Of a stretch of DNA of 64,000 nt, positions 1 to 8,764 are shown one piece after another (position 1 is the stretch's first letter; each line of letters begins with the position of its first letter). The notes below the pieces were generated by a model that ran no database searches, was not told where the DNA came from, and saw nothing but the letters and a program-made list of their open reading frames with translations. Where the stretch lies: positions 55,766 to 119,765 of the forward strand of contig NZ_JAQLFJ010000007.1 in the NCBI RefSeq assembly GCF_028206795.1. The letters run 5' to 3'. Source of the DNA: Collinsella aerofaciens (GTDB lineage Bacteria; Actinomycetota; Coriobacteriia; Coriobacteriales; Coriobacteriaceae). Made by a program: the position numbers and the translations under genes.

Positions 1-22
1 TGAAGGCAGAATGCTCTGTCGG

Positions 23-1090
23 CTATTTTGAGTTCTTGATGCGGCGTGTGGCTGTGGCGGTTATTCCGAGTCCCATGGCGGCGATTCCTGCGAGTGCTAT
101 TGCGCTCGGTGCTGTGTCGCCCGTGTTCGCGAGCTTGCCGGCGGTCGTATTTGCTTGCTTGCCGCTGCTCGAGTTCGCCTGCTTGGTGGAGCTTGGTAGG
201 GCGTCTTTGCCGGTTGCAGGTGAGGCAACGGGCGGTGTCGCCTCGGCGGGTTGCGTTGAGCCGGAGGGAGGCGTCGTCTCGGTCGGTTTCGTTATCTCGG
301 GCGAGGTGGCCTTGTCTGCCGCGGCTTTCGCCTCTTCGTATGCCTTGCAGGCGTCGTCATAGGCCGCTTGCGCCTTTTCCAAATTGTCGAGGAGCGCATC
401 TCGCCAGGCTGTGAACCGGTCGATATCGGCTTTATATTTCTCTACAGCACGTTCACAGTCATTAACTCGTCTTTCCTCTCTTCTGAGGCGGTACTGGAAC
501 TCGCGGAGCTCCGTTTCGCAATAGTTTACGTGCGTTTTTGCCGATATGATCTCATTGTGCAACTGCTTTATTTGCTGTTTAGTAGTTTCGACAAACTCCT
601 CGTAGCCGAGTGCTTCGAGTGTCTTAAGCATCTCATGTTTCTTCTCTAATTCTGCCTGGAGCTCGCTTACCCGGTTGATGGCCCCGTCGTATTTGGCTTG
701 GGCAGCATCGATGTCCGCTTGCATGGTGGGAAGGAGTTCCCTCCCTTCGGCGGCTTGCGCCGCCATCTTTTCGCGGTACTCTTGAAAACGGGTAATGTCA
801 TCATTGAATCTCGCAATTTTCTCGGGACTTGCGGCGTTTTTTGCGGCCTCGAGGTTTTTGAGCGCTTCCTGCATGGCTGCATACGCTTTTTCTTTTGCGG
901 CGGCCGCGTCTTCTGTCTGCGGGGCGCCCGAATTGCCGTTGGCGGCGCTCGTCTGCGAAACGGCCGCACCGGTGGGGGCGCTGGTTTCTGCAGCGATCGC
1001 CGTTACGGGGGCGATTCCCGCGACAAGTGCCGCGGAAAGGGCGATGCCCACAGTTGCTCGTCTTGCTCTTCTTGCGAGAATGTCGTTCAT
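23..1090 (-). CDS. Sortase-anchored coiled-coil surface protein
   Basis: A 355-residue secreted wall protein. The N-terminus is a signal peptide: basic residues (ARRARR) followed by a hydrophobic stretch and an Ala-rich cleavage region near residue 34. Residues about 60-270 are charged and helix-rich (Glu/Lys/Ala heptad-like), predicting a long coiled coil. A Pro/Thr/Ser-rich linker follows. The C-terminus has a sortase-type signal, LANTGD, then a hydrophobic segment and a basic tail (RRIKNSK). The motif has Ala where Pro is usual in LPXTG. Just before it, two motif-like units occur (KQANSSSG and KQANTTAG), so the signal looks like the last of three degenerate repeats. A GAGG ribosome site precedes the ATG. 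The function of the coiled coil is unknown; adhesion or wall scaffolding would be a guess. Confidence 0.8.
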   Translation of the reverse strand: MNDILARRARRATVGIALSAALVAGIAPVTAIAAETSAPTGAAVSQTSAANGNSGAPQTEDAAAAKEKAYAAMQEALKNLEAAKNAASPEKIARFNDDITRFQEYREKMAAQAAEGRELLPTMQADIDAAQAKYDGAINRVSELQAELEKKHEMLKTLEALGYEEFVETTKQQIKQLHNEIISAKTHVNYCETELREFQYRLRREERRVNDCERAVEKYKADIDRFTAWRDALLDNLEKAQAAYDDACKAYEEAKAAADKATSPEITKPTETTPPSGSTQPAEATPPVASPATGKDALPSSTKQANSSSGKQANTTAGKLANTGDTAPSAIALAGIAAMGLGITATATRRIKNSK

Positions 1091-1121
1091 CTCGGCACCT
1101 CATTTCAAGGGTCGGCGACTA

Positions 1122-1152
1122 ACTTGGTAGCACTAATGCAAGTATACCAAGT
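1122..1152. promoter_or_regulatory. Inverted repeat upstream of the surface-protein gene
   Basis: ACTTGGTA (1122-1129) and TACCAAGT (1145-1152) form perfect 8-bp arms around a 15-bp centre, with GGTCG/CGACC pairing further out. It lies about 32-62 bp upstream of the leftward surface-protein gene and upstream of the rightward ABC exporter, where an operator would be expected. The regulator is unknown. Confidence 0.4.
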
Positions 1153-1301
1153 GGTCGACCCGACACTGGCTGGGTGCGCGCCTCTCCGCTTCTTTGGAAA
1201 CCGAATCCCATTAGAAATGACGAGTTGTTTACGCTTCTTTTGGGGTGGCGGTACTATCATGGTTCGAATTGAATGTGAATGATGATAGGGAGCGCCTATA
1301 C

Positions 1302-3167
1302 ATGATTGAGCTGCTCAGGCGTTTTGGTGGTAAGTTTCGCCGGTATATGGTGATTGGCCCTGCGTGTAAGCTGATCGAAGTGATCTTTGACCTGCTGACG
1401 CCGCTGGTGATTGCCCAGATGATCGATAAGGGTATTGGCGCACACGATGTCAACGCCGTTATCCACTACGGCATGGTACTTGGCGCCATGGCTGTGATCG
1501 GCATCTCGTTTACGCTCGTCTGCCAAAAGATGGCGGCGCTCACCTCGCAGGGCATGGGCACCGATATCCGCGGTGCGCTCTACCAGCACATCAACGAGTT
1601 GAGCTATGCCGAACTCGACCGCTTTGGCACGCCGTCGCTCATCACGCGCATTACCAACGACGTTAACCAGGTCCAGCTCGCTGTGGCGCTGGGCGTGCGC
1701 ATGCTCATCCGCTGGCCCTTTCTAGCGGTGGGCTCCATGTGCGCGGCCCTTGCCATCGACCTTAAGCTCGGCATGATCTTCTTGATCTGCACGCCCGCTA
1801 TCGGCCTGGTGTTTTGGTTTGTCATGGCGCGCTGTATCCCGTATTACAGGCAGCTGCAGGCAAAGCTCGACCGCATCGCGCTTATCTGCCGCGAGGGGCT
1901 TTCGGGCGCCCGCGTTGTTCGCGCCTTTGTGCGTGAGGACCACGAGCGCGAGCGTTTTGCCCAAGCCGCCGATGACCAGGCCAATACTGCCATCGCGGTG
2001 GGCAAGCTCTCGTCGATCCTTAATCCCGTCACGTTTCTTGTGATGAACCTGGGCGTGTGCGCCATCCTGTGGGTGGGCGGCATCCAGGTCAACGTGGGCG
2101 AGCTCACGCAGGGTCAGGTCATGGCGTTTGTGAACTACATGACGCAGACGCTCACCTCCATCGTGTACGTCGCCAACCTGGTCGTGGTCTTTACCAAGGC
2201 GAGCGCCAGCGCGTCGCGTATCAACGAGGTGCTCAATTGCGTGCCGAGCATCGCTGACGAGGGCAACCAGCCGGTCGCGCTGCCTGAGCCGAGCGACCTG
2301 ACGGGTGGCGCTGTTCCGGTCCCTGCGCTGAGCTTTGACCATGCGAGCTTCTCGTTTGGCGCCGGCGCGGCAAATGCCGTGAGCGATGTGACTCTGGAGC
2401 TGCCGGTGGGCAAAACCTTCGGCATTATCGGCGGCACGGGCAGCGGTAAGTCGACCCTCGTTTCGCTTATCCCGCGCCTGTACGATGCGGGCGTGGGCAG
2501 CGTGTACGTGATGGGCTCCGACGTGCGCGCCTGGCAGCTCGACCAGCTGCGCCACGTGGTCGCGACCGTTCCGCAGCGTGCGTCGCTGGTGAGCGGCACT
2601 ATCCGCAGCAACCTGACCTGGCGTGACGAGTCGGCGACCGACGAGGAGCTCTGGGCAGCGCTCGATATGGCGCAAGCGAGCGAGTTCGTGCACAACAAGC
2701 CCCAGGGCCTCGACGCCCCGGTCGAGGCGGGCGGTAAGAACTTTAGCGGTGGCCAACGCCAGCGCCTGACCATCGCGCGCGCCCTGGTGGGCTCGCCTCA
2801 GATATTGATCATGGACGATTCTGCCTCGGCGCTCGACTTTAAGACCGACGCGGCGCTTCGCCATGCCGTCCGCGAGCGCAGTGTGCGCGGTGCCGCCGAG
2901 GGCGGGCTGCCGCTCACGACCGTCATCGTGAGCCAACGTGTCTCGACCGTTCGCGATGCCGACATGATCTGCGTACTCGACCACGGCTCGGTTGCGGGCC
3001 TGGGCGCGCACGATGAGCTCTACACGACCTGCCAGCTCTACCGCGAGATTTGCCAGTCGCAGCTTCGCCGCGAGGAGCTCGAGGGTCAGCAGGGGAGTAC
3101 GGCGCCCGCGCCCGCCCCAGGCGCCCCGACCGTCCCCACATCCGTCTGCGCAAAGGAGGGCTGCTAA
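1302..3167 (+). CDS. Heterodimeric ABC exporter, subunit with degenerate ATP site
   Basis: A 621-residue half-transporter: an N-terminal type I exporter membrane domain (about residues 1-310) and a C-terminal nucleotide-binding domain. Walker A is GGTGSGKST near residue 377 and the signature is FSGGQ near 480. After Walker B (LIMDD, near 502) the catalytic Glu is replaced by Asp, and the switch His is Gln (SQR, near 543). Its own Walker B site therefore looks catalytically weak, while its signature is intact to complete the partner's site. A GTG at 1245 is in frame, but the ATG at 1302 has a good ribosome site (AGGGAG), so it is preferred. It ends one base before the partner gene starts. The substrate, perhaps a drug, lipid or peptide, cannot be told from sequence. 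Confidence 0.88.
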   Translation: MIELLRRFGGKFRRYMVIGPACKLIEVIFDLLTPLVIAQMIDKGIGAHDVNAVIHYGMVLGAMAVIGISFTLVCQKMAALTSQGMGTDIRGALYQHINELSYAELDRFGTPSLITRITNDVNQVQLAVALGVRMLIRWPFLAVGSMCAALAIDLKLGMIFLICTPAIGLVFWFVMARCIPYYRQLQAKLDRIALICREGLSGARVVRAFVREDHERERFAQAADDQANTAIAVGKLSSILNPVTFLVMNLGVCAILWVGGIQVNVGELTQGQVMAFVNYMTQTLTSIVYVANLVVVFTKASASASRINEVLNCVPSIADEGNQPVALPEPSDLTGGAVPVPALSFDHASFSFGAGAANAVSDVTLELPVGKTFGIIGGTGSGKSTLVSLIPRLYDAGVGSVYVMGSDVRAWQLDQLRHVVATVPQRASLVSGTIRSNLTWRDESATDEELWAALDMAQASEFVHNKPQGLDAPVEAGGKNFSGGQRQRLTIARALVGSPQILIMDDSASALDFKTDAALRHAVRERSVRGAAEGGLPLTTVIVSQRVSTVRDADMICVLDHGSVAGLGAHDELYTTCQLYREICQSQLRREELEGQQGSTAPAPAPGAPTVPTSVCAKEGC

Positions 3168-5027
3168 ATGAATCCGTACACTTCCTCCGGTTCGGTCGCC
3201 ACGATGACGGCCAACGTGTCCGGCAACGATAGCCTCAACGACCTGGGAGACGGTCCGCGCCAGCCCGGCGATCCCGAGCGCTATCCCGTGGGTGCGGTGA
3301 CCCGCCGCCTGCTGGGCTATGTTCGCCCGCACCGCGTCTCGTTTGTGGCATCGTTTTTGAGTGCCGCTGTCTCGGTGATTCTGCAGCTCTACACGCCCAT
3401 TCTCATTGGTGAGGGCATTGACCTGATCGTTGCTGCGGGCCAGGTGGACTTCGATGCGCTGCTGCCGCTCGTTACCAAACTCGCACTCGTCGTGGTGGGA
3501 GCGGCGTCCTTCCAGTGGCTGCAGGGCTACTGCGTCAACCGCCTGTCCTACGAGACGGTGCGTGACATGCGCGTGGAGGCGAGCGATAAGCTCAGCCGTA
3601 TGCCGCTCAGCTTTATCGACAGCCATGCCCACGGCGACCTTATGAGCCGCGTGGTCAACGACGTCGATCAGGTGGGCGACGGTCTGCTGCAGGGCTTTAC
3701 CCAGCTCTTTACCGGTGTTATCACCATCGTTGGCACGCTCGCGTTTATGCTCTCCATCAACCTGACCATGACGCTCGTAGTGGTGCTCGTCACGCCGCTC
3801 TCCATCTTTGCGGCCAGCGCCATCGCCAAACTCTCCAACAAGAGCTTTACGGCGCAGCAGCGTATTCAGGGTCAGCTTGGCGGCCATATCGAGGAGTACG
3901 TGGGCGAGCAGAAGCTTGTCGACGCCTTTGCCTATGGCTCGAACGCTCAGCAACGCTTCGATGCCCTCAATGCCGAGCTCTACACCGCGGGCGAGCGCGC
4001 GCAGTTTATGGGTTCGCTCTCCAACCCCGGCACGCGCTTTATCAACAACATCATCTATGCCGTGGTCGCCGTGATCGGCTGCGTGGGCGTGATCACGGGC
4101 GTGCCTGCGGCGCTTACGGTGGGCGGCGTTCAAATCTTTCTGTCTTATGCCAACCAATACACCAAGCCGTTCAACGAGGTCACCAACGTCATTACGCAGA
4201 TCCAGACCGCGTACGCCTCGGCGCGCCGCATGTTTGCGCTGCTCGATGCGCGCGAGCAGGAGCCCGACGCGGAGGATGCCGTGGAACTTGCCGTCCCGCA
4301 GGGCGAGGTGACCTTTGAGCATGTGGACTTTAGCTACGTGCCCGACCGCAAACTGCTGCAGGATATCTGCATCGAGGCTAAGCCCGGCATGCGCTTTGCC
4401 CTGGTCGGCCCCACGGGCTGCGGCAAGACGACGCTCATCAATTTGCTACTGCGTTTTTACGATATCGATGCCGGTCGCATTGCGGTCGATGGCCGTTCCT
4501 CGCGTGACTACACGCGCGCAAGCCTGCGCCGCGCCTTTGGCATGGTGCTGCAGGATACGTGGCTGTTCGAGGGCACGGTGGCGGAAAATATCGCCTATGG
4601 TTGTCCCGATGCCACGCGCGAACAGGTTGTCGAGGCGGCCAAGCGCGCGCACGCGCACAAGTTTATCGTGCAGCTGCCAGGCGGCTACGATACGGTGATC
4701 GGCGAGGACGGCGGCACGTTTAGCCAGGGTCAAAAGCAGCTGCTGTGCATCGCGCGCGTCATGCTCACCGACCCGGCGATTCTGCTGCTGGACGAGGCGA
4801 CGTCGAGCATCGATACCCGCACCGAGCTGCAGGTGCAGGCGGCATTCGACGAGCTCATGGCCGGCCGTACGAGCTTTGTGGTGGCGCATCGCCTGAGCAC
4901 GATTCGCAACGCCGACTGCATCCTGGTGATGCGCGACGGCCAGATTATCGAGCGCGGTACACACGACAAGCTGCTAGCGACAGGCGGCTTCTACGCCGAA
5001 CTCTACCGCAGCCAGTTTGCCCAGTAG
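3168..5027 (+). CDS. Heterodimeric ABC exporter, catalytic subunit
   Basis: A 619-residue half-transporter that begins immediately after the partner's stop codon, with a strong AAAGGAGG ribosome site inside the upstream gene. A six-helix exporter membrane domain (about residues 45-350) precedes the ATPase domain. Walker A is GPTGCGKTT near 414, Walker B is LLLDEATS near 541 with the catalytic Glu, and the switch His is present (VAHR). The signature is altered to FSQGQ. The degenerate signature here pairs with the degenerate Walker B of the upstream subunit, while this intact Walker B pairs with that subunit's intact signature. This is the arrangement of asymmetric exporters such as TM287/288 or BmrCD. 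Confidence 0.9.
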   Translation: MNPYTSSGSVATMTANVSGNDSLNDLGDGPRQPGDPERYPVGAVTRRLLGYVRPHRVSFVASFLSAAVSVILQLYTPILIGEGIDLIVAAGQVDFDALLPLVTKLALVVVGAASFQWLQGYCVNRLSYETVRDMRVEASDKLSRMPLSFIDSHAHGDLMSRVVNDVDQVGDGLLQGFTQLFTGVITIVGTLAFMLSINLTMTLVVVLVTPLSIFAASAIAKLSNKSFTAQQRIQGQLGGHIEEYVGEQKLVDAFAYGSNAQQRFDALNAELYTAGERAQFMGSLSNPGTRFINNIIYAVVAVIGCVGVITGVPAALTVGGVQIFLSYANQYTKPFNEVTNVITQIQTAYASARRMFALLDAREQEPDAEDAVELAVPQGEVTFEHVDFSYVPDRKLLQDICIEAKPGMRFALVGPTGCGKTTLINLLLRFYDIDAGRIAVDGRSSRDYTRASLRRAFGMVLQDTWLFEGTVAENIAYGCPDATREQVVEAAKRAHAHKFIVQLPGGYDTVIGEDGGTFSQGQKQLLCIARVMLTDPAILLLDEATSSIDTRTELQVQAAFDELMAGRTSFVVAHRLSTIRNADCILVMRDGQIIERGTHDKLLATGGFYAELYRSQFAQ

Positions 5028-5132
5028 GGGCCACCGATTGGCGGCAGATGGTTTACATCTGCGTCGTTAGTACTAAGATATTCATCTAATAAATTGCATT
5101 AGTGGCTTTAGTTTTGGGGGAAACGAGGCAAC

Positions 5133-5690
5133 GTGACTATGACGTGCTCTTTGGTGGTTAACAGCAAGAGCGGTAATACTAGGATGGTTTCGGGCGCGAT
5201 CAAGCGCGCTCTGCAGGCTGCGGGTGTTGAGTTTGTCCATGCCGCGGCGTTGAGCGACGATGCGGATGCAGATCAGGTTGCGCTCGAGGCGCAGGGCGCC
5301 TGCACGGCCGACACGGTGCTCGTCGGTTTTTGGTGCGACAAGGGCGCGTGCACGCCTTCGGTCGCGGCGTTGCTCTCCGCCTTGCACGGCAAGCGCGTCT
5401 TCCTGTTTGGCACCTGCGGTTTTGGCGCCGACCAGAGCTATTACCAGCAGATTATTGATCGCGTGACTTCCAATTTGGCTGGGGATGCCGAGCTTGCGGG
5501 CTGGGCGATGTGCCAGGGCAAGATGGGCCCCGCGGTCAAGCAGCGCTACGAGGCCATGCTCGAGCAAGATCCCGACAACGCTCGCTATAAGATGCTGCTC
5601 GACAACTGGGTTGCCGCGAAGGACCATCCCACCAAGGAAGACCTGGACAACATGGCCGCAGCCGCCAAGAAGGCCGTTTTGGGCGAGTAG
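5133..5690 (+). CDS. Flavodoxin family protein (BilS-like)
   Basis: A 185-residue soluble protein with a flavodoxin-like fold. The N-terminal strand SLVVNSKSGNTRMVS matches the phosphate-binding loop of flavodoxins, and GFWCDKGACTPSVAALL followed by GKRVFLFGTCGFG matches the short flavodoxins of the family annotated as BilS. BilS-like proteins can accompany bilirubin reductase genes, but no bilR-like gene is next to this one. The start is GTG at 5133 or ATG at 5139. The gene stands alone and ends at a strong terminator. Cys residues at the putative FMN-proximal loops are unusual but unexplained. The redox partner is unknown. Confidence 0.7.
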   Translation: MTMTCSLVVNSKSGNTRMVSGAIKRALQAAGVEFVHAAALSDDADADQVALEAQGACTADTVLVGFWCDKGACTPSVAALLSALHGKRVFLFGTCGFGADQSYYQQIIDRVTSNLAGDAELAGWAMCQGKMGPAVKQRYEAMLEQDPDNARYKMLLDNWVAAKDHPTKEDLDNMAAAAKKAVLGE

Positions 5691-5734
5691 ACCGTCGCTC
5701 GCGGTGCCGCGCGTTCAATCGTACAAACGTGAAA

Positions 5735-5759
5735 GCCTCGAGATTCTCGAGGCTTTTTT
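5735..5759 (+). terminator. Rho-independent terminator of the flavodoxin gene
   Basis: A perfect 8-bp stem GCCTCGAG/CTCGAGGC with a 3-nt loop is followed by six T residues. It sits 45 bp after the flavodoxin stop codon. Confidence 0.88.
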
Positions 5760-5905
5760 CTTGACACTTGTGGACGCAACCGTGGCAAGCGTTTGGGGTG
5801 ACATTTTCCATCACCTCGATGACGAGGCCGTTCTGGACAACACGCTCGCATACGTTCGCTGGATGTATTCAGAGTGGGAAGGGCTTTCCTGATGGATGGG
5901 GTTTC

Positions 5906-6013
5906 GGAAAGTGCGTCCCAGAATTTGCCTTTGGAATGGGATGGAGTTTCCCAACGGGGCCGTAAGCGGAAACTGCATCCCGCTCCGGACGTGAATTCTG
6001 GGACACGGTTTCC
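5906..6013. repeat. Long imperfect inverted repeat in a gene-free stretch
   Basis: The 560-bp gap between the flavodoxin and sulfatase genes has no convincing coding sequence. It holds an inverted repeat with arms of about 46 nt (5906-5951 and 5968-6013). The best-matched parts are TCCCAGAATT and GGGATG.AGTTTCC. About three quarters of the positions pair, and several mismatches are G-U compatible. The reading frames that cross it are by-products of the palindrome. Confidence 0.65.
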
Positions 6014-6021
6014 GGATGCAA

Positions 6022-6043
6022 AAAGGCCACATGACGTGGCCTT
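6022..6043 (-). terminator. Terminator-like hairpin read leftward
   Basis: AAGGCCAC/GTGGCCTT stem with a short loop. Read on the minus strand it is followed by a T run, so it fits a terminator for transcripts arriving from the sulfatase gene. Confidence 0.6.
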
Positions 6044-6148
6044 CAACTTATATATGTCCAGCAGATGTCCCCATGACAAGCCGCGTTTCAACACCGAGGC
6101 GTCTGCCCGGCGACGCGGAATGTAAGGTTCATCGCGAGTTCCGCACGC

Positions 6149-6173
6149 AAAGGGGGCCACTTAATGTGGCCTC
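6149..6173 (-). terminator. Terminator-like hairpin after the sulfatase gene
   Basis: GGGGCCAC/GTGGCCTC stem around a 5-nt loop, about 80 bp beyond the stop codon of the leftward sulfatase gene. Read leftward it ends in CCCTTT, a short T run. It is related in sequence to the hairpin at 6022-6043. Confidence 0.6.
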
Positions 6174-6250
6174 CGTCTTGCGCAGGACTGTCCGAGCAGG
6201 GAACCTTGCATACCTCCACCCGGACAGACGTTTCAGTTATGAGTGACCCG

Positions 6251-8551
6251 CTACTTGATCTTGGTCGTACCCGGTGCCAGGTTGGGGTCGGTCTCGTTGG
6301 CCTCGGTCTGGAAGTGCTCGGTGTACACGTTCTTGCCGTCGCGGAACATCTCGTAGTACTGCATCTTGGCGTAATCCTCGCGCGCCTTGGTGGCGGCTGC
6401 GGCCGCGGCGTCGTCACCGGTGACGTTGGAGGAGAGCGCCCAACGCAGGCTGGCGTCCTCGTAGCCGACGGAGTTGATGGCGGGCAGCGACTCGCGCAGC
6501 GTCATGTGCGCTTTCTGGTAGTCGGTCAGCGGTGCGCCGATCAGCTGCATGAGCTGCGTGGACAGGTAGTTGGTGGACAGGTCGTCGACCTCGCTCGTCT
6601 GGTCGCAGCCGGCAACGTCGTAGTTGGCCCAGATGATGTAGTCGGTCTGCCACAAGCGCTCCTGGTGAGTGGCGTCGTCCTCGTCGGTAAACCACTTGTC
6701 GTTGAACTTGGACGGGAAGAACGGCTGATGGTCGCCCCAGAACACCACGACCACCTTGCGATCGAGCTTGCTCAAGGCATTGAGGAAGTAGCGCAGCGCC
6801 TGGTCGGACTGCTCGATGCACGAGACGTACTCGTCGACATCGGACAGCGTGCCGTCCTCGATGGTCTTGGCGTCCAGATCGGTCGTGTCGATGTTGAGGT
6901 GCATCTGCTTATCTGCCGGCAGCAGGCCCGTATCGTAGCCCGAGTGGTTCTGCATGGTCACGTCGAAGATAAACTGCGGATCGGCGTTCTGGTCGAGTAG
7001 CTCAAGAATCTTGTCGTAGGTCGCCTGGTCGGTCACCATGTCGCGCAGGGTGTCGGCTCCCTGGAAGTCGTTGATGGACAGGAACTGGTCAAAGCCAAAG
7101 TCCTTGTAGACGTTCTCGCGGTTCCAGTTGGTTGCGTGGTTGGGGTGCATGGCCGTGGTGGTGTAGCCGAGCGACTTGAACTGCTCTGCCAGGTTCCCGG
7201 TCGTTTCCATGTTGTAGATGGTGTAGGGGTACACGCCCGAGCCCAGGTTGGCCATGGAGTTGCCGGTCATAAACTCAAACTCGGTATTGGCGGTGCCGCC
7301 GCCGTAGGCGCTCACGTAGAGCTTGCCGCGGCTGAGGCAGTTGGACAGACTCTTAAAGTACTGCGGGCCCTCGTAGCCGGCGCGCATGTTCTGATAGATC
7401 GACAGGTCCGAGAAGGTCTCGTTCATGATGGCGATGACCGTGGGCTTCTCGCTGTCGAATTGGTCCTTTGCGGCGGCGCGCTCGTCACTCTTGGCGGCCT
7501 CGGACTTGTCGTAGGCCTTGGCGTACTTTTTGAGCGTGGCCTTGGCATCGTCGACGGAGTAGTCGGCGGGTTTGGGCGGCTTGATGGACTGCGCTGCGCT
7601 AATGAAAGCGGGCAGGTAGCCCTCGCGCCAGTAGCTCTCGAGCGGGCGCCAGGTGTAGACGGTGATGCCGAGGGTGTTGTAGTAGTCGATGAGCGTGACG
7701 TGCGCGGTCACACCGCCCAGGCACAGCACGGCGACGAGCAGGTTGGTGAGCAGGATGCGCTTGGCGTTGGCGGCACCCTTCTGACGGTGCGGCGCCACCA
7801 GGCCGGCGTACTCGCATAGCAGCATGGCGATGGCGGTAAAGCCCATGGACAGCACGCAGAACAGCGAGAGCGAGAAGGTGTAGCCGTTGCCGGCGACCGC
7901 GGCGGCGGTGGAAATGGCCGAAAGGTCGCCCGGCTGGATGGGCATGGATTTAAACGTGATGACGAAGAACTCGGCAATGCCCAGGACAAAGAGGGCAAAG
8001 GCCAGGACCGCGGGAGCTGCACCGTGGCGCTGGAACAAGAAGAACAAGCCGATCATAAGTGCGGTGATGATGGCCCACTCGAGCAGGATGCACAGGGGGT
8101 AGACCCAGGTAAAGTCGTGGTTGGACGAGACCTCCATGCCCAACAGCGCAAAGATGCCGGCGACCAGCAGGCACAGCACGGCGGCGACGAGCGGTTTGCC
8201 CACGAAGGCGCCGCGCAGGCGGGCGAGCTTGCCGGTGGGGGCAGGGGCGTCGGGCGCGGCGAACGCAAAGACGCGCGGGGCGATGCGGTCGCGGGCGATG
8301 CTGGCCCAAGCGCAGCCGGTGAGGATGGCGTTGGTCAGGATGAGCATCACAAAGGCGAGCGGCTCGTTTTGCGCGACGAGGCCAATAGCGCCCCAGACGG
8401 TCAAAAAGAGCTGGAACAGGCCAAAGGCGACACTCCAGGCGAAGGCGCCTTTGGTGACGGTGCCCGACTGAGCGCGAATGGCCTTGGCCTCGCGCAAAAC
8501 AAGGTAGACGGTCGCCGCAAGACCGACGAGCGAGATGGCGGCAGCGAACAT
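6251..8551 (-). CDS. Membrane sulfatase, LTA synthase (phosphoglycerol transferase) family
   Basis: A 766-residue membrane enzyme of the LtaS/MdoB alkaline-phosphatase superfamily. Residues 1-330 carry about seven hydrophobic segments, and the C-terminal half is an extracellular sulfatase-type domain. The expected catalytic features are visible: IAIMNETFSDL (metal-binding Glu), GGGTANTEFEFMTG (nucleophile Thr) and FWGDHQPF (metal-binding Asp-His). Known relatives move glycerolphosphate from phosphatidylglycerol onto lipoteichoic acid or glycans at the outer membrane face. The ATG at 8551 is preferred over the GTG at 8566 because AGGAG lies 7 nt upstream of it. The exact acceptor polymer is not predictable. 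Confidence 0.88.
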   Translation of the reverse strand: MFAAAISLVGLAATVYLVLREAKAIRAQSGTVTKGAFAWSVAFGLFQLFLTVWGAIGLVAQNEPLAFVMLILTNAILTGCAWASIARDRIAPRVFAFAAPDAPAPTGKLARLRGAFVGKPLVAAVLCLLVAGIFALLGMEVSSNHDFTWVYPLCILLEWAIITALMIGLFFLFQRHGAAPAVLAFALFVLGIAEFFVITFKSMPIQPGDLSAISTAAAVAGNGYTFSLSLFCVLSMGFTAIAMLLCEYAGLVAPHRQKGAANAKRILLTNLLVAVLCLGGVTAHVTLIDYYNTLGITVYTWRPLESYWREGYLPAFISAAQSIKPPKPADYSVDDAKATLKKYAKAYDKSEAAKSDERAAAKDQFDSEKPTVIAIMNETFSDLSIYQNMRAGYEGPQYFKSLSNCLSRGKLYVSAYGGGTANTEFEFMTGNSMANLGSGVYPYTIYNMETTGNLAEQFKSLGYTTTAMHPNHATNWNRENVYKDFGFDQFLSINDFQGADTLRDMVTDQATYDKILELLDQNADPQFIFDVTMQNHSGYDTGLLPADKQMHLNIDTTDLDAKTIEDGTLSDVDEYVSCIEQSDQALRYFLNALSKLDRKVVVVFWGDHQPFFPSKFNDKWFTDEDDATHQERLWQTDYIIWANYDVAGCDQTSEVDDLSTNYLSTQLMQLIGAPLTDYQKAHMTLRESLPAINSVGYEDASLRWALSSNVTGDDAAAAAATKAREDYAKMQYYEMFRDGKNVYTEHFQTEANETDPNLAPGTTKIK

Positions 8552-8764
8552 GCTGAGACTCCTCACAAACTAAAACCTACGAAAGCGGGGGTTTACCCGA
8601 TTGTTACCTAAATATGCGCTGCATTTGCGGGCTGCGCACAACAACCAGCCATATTAACGCGCATATGCGGTGGTGTGGCGCAATGTGGTGGCGACCTGCG
8701 CGATAATGGACGGGAATTACACGGAAACGTAAAGGCTTCTTAAAGAATTAGCGAGGATGAGGCG

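Noticed and set aside
1722-4322. A long leftward open frame (866 codons) opposite the first ABC exporter pair
   Set aside because: It is antisense to two clearly homologous exporter genes, its His/Arg-rich composition is typical of the opposite strand of GC-rich genes, and it has no recognisable domain.
5585-6160. A 191-codon leftward frame over the gene desert and the flavodoxin end
   Set aside because: It crosses a strong terminator and a palindrome, and overlaps the flavodoxin gene antisense; no domain or ribosome site supports it.
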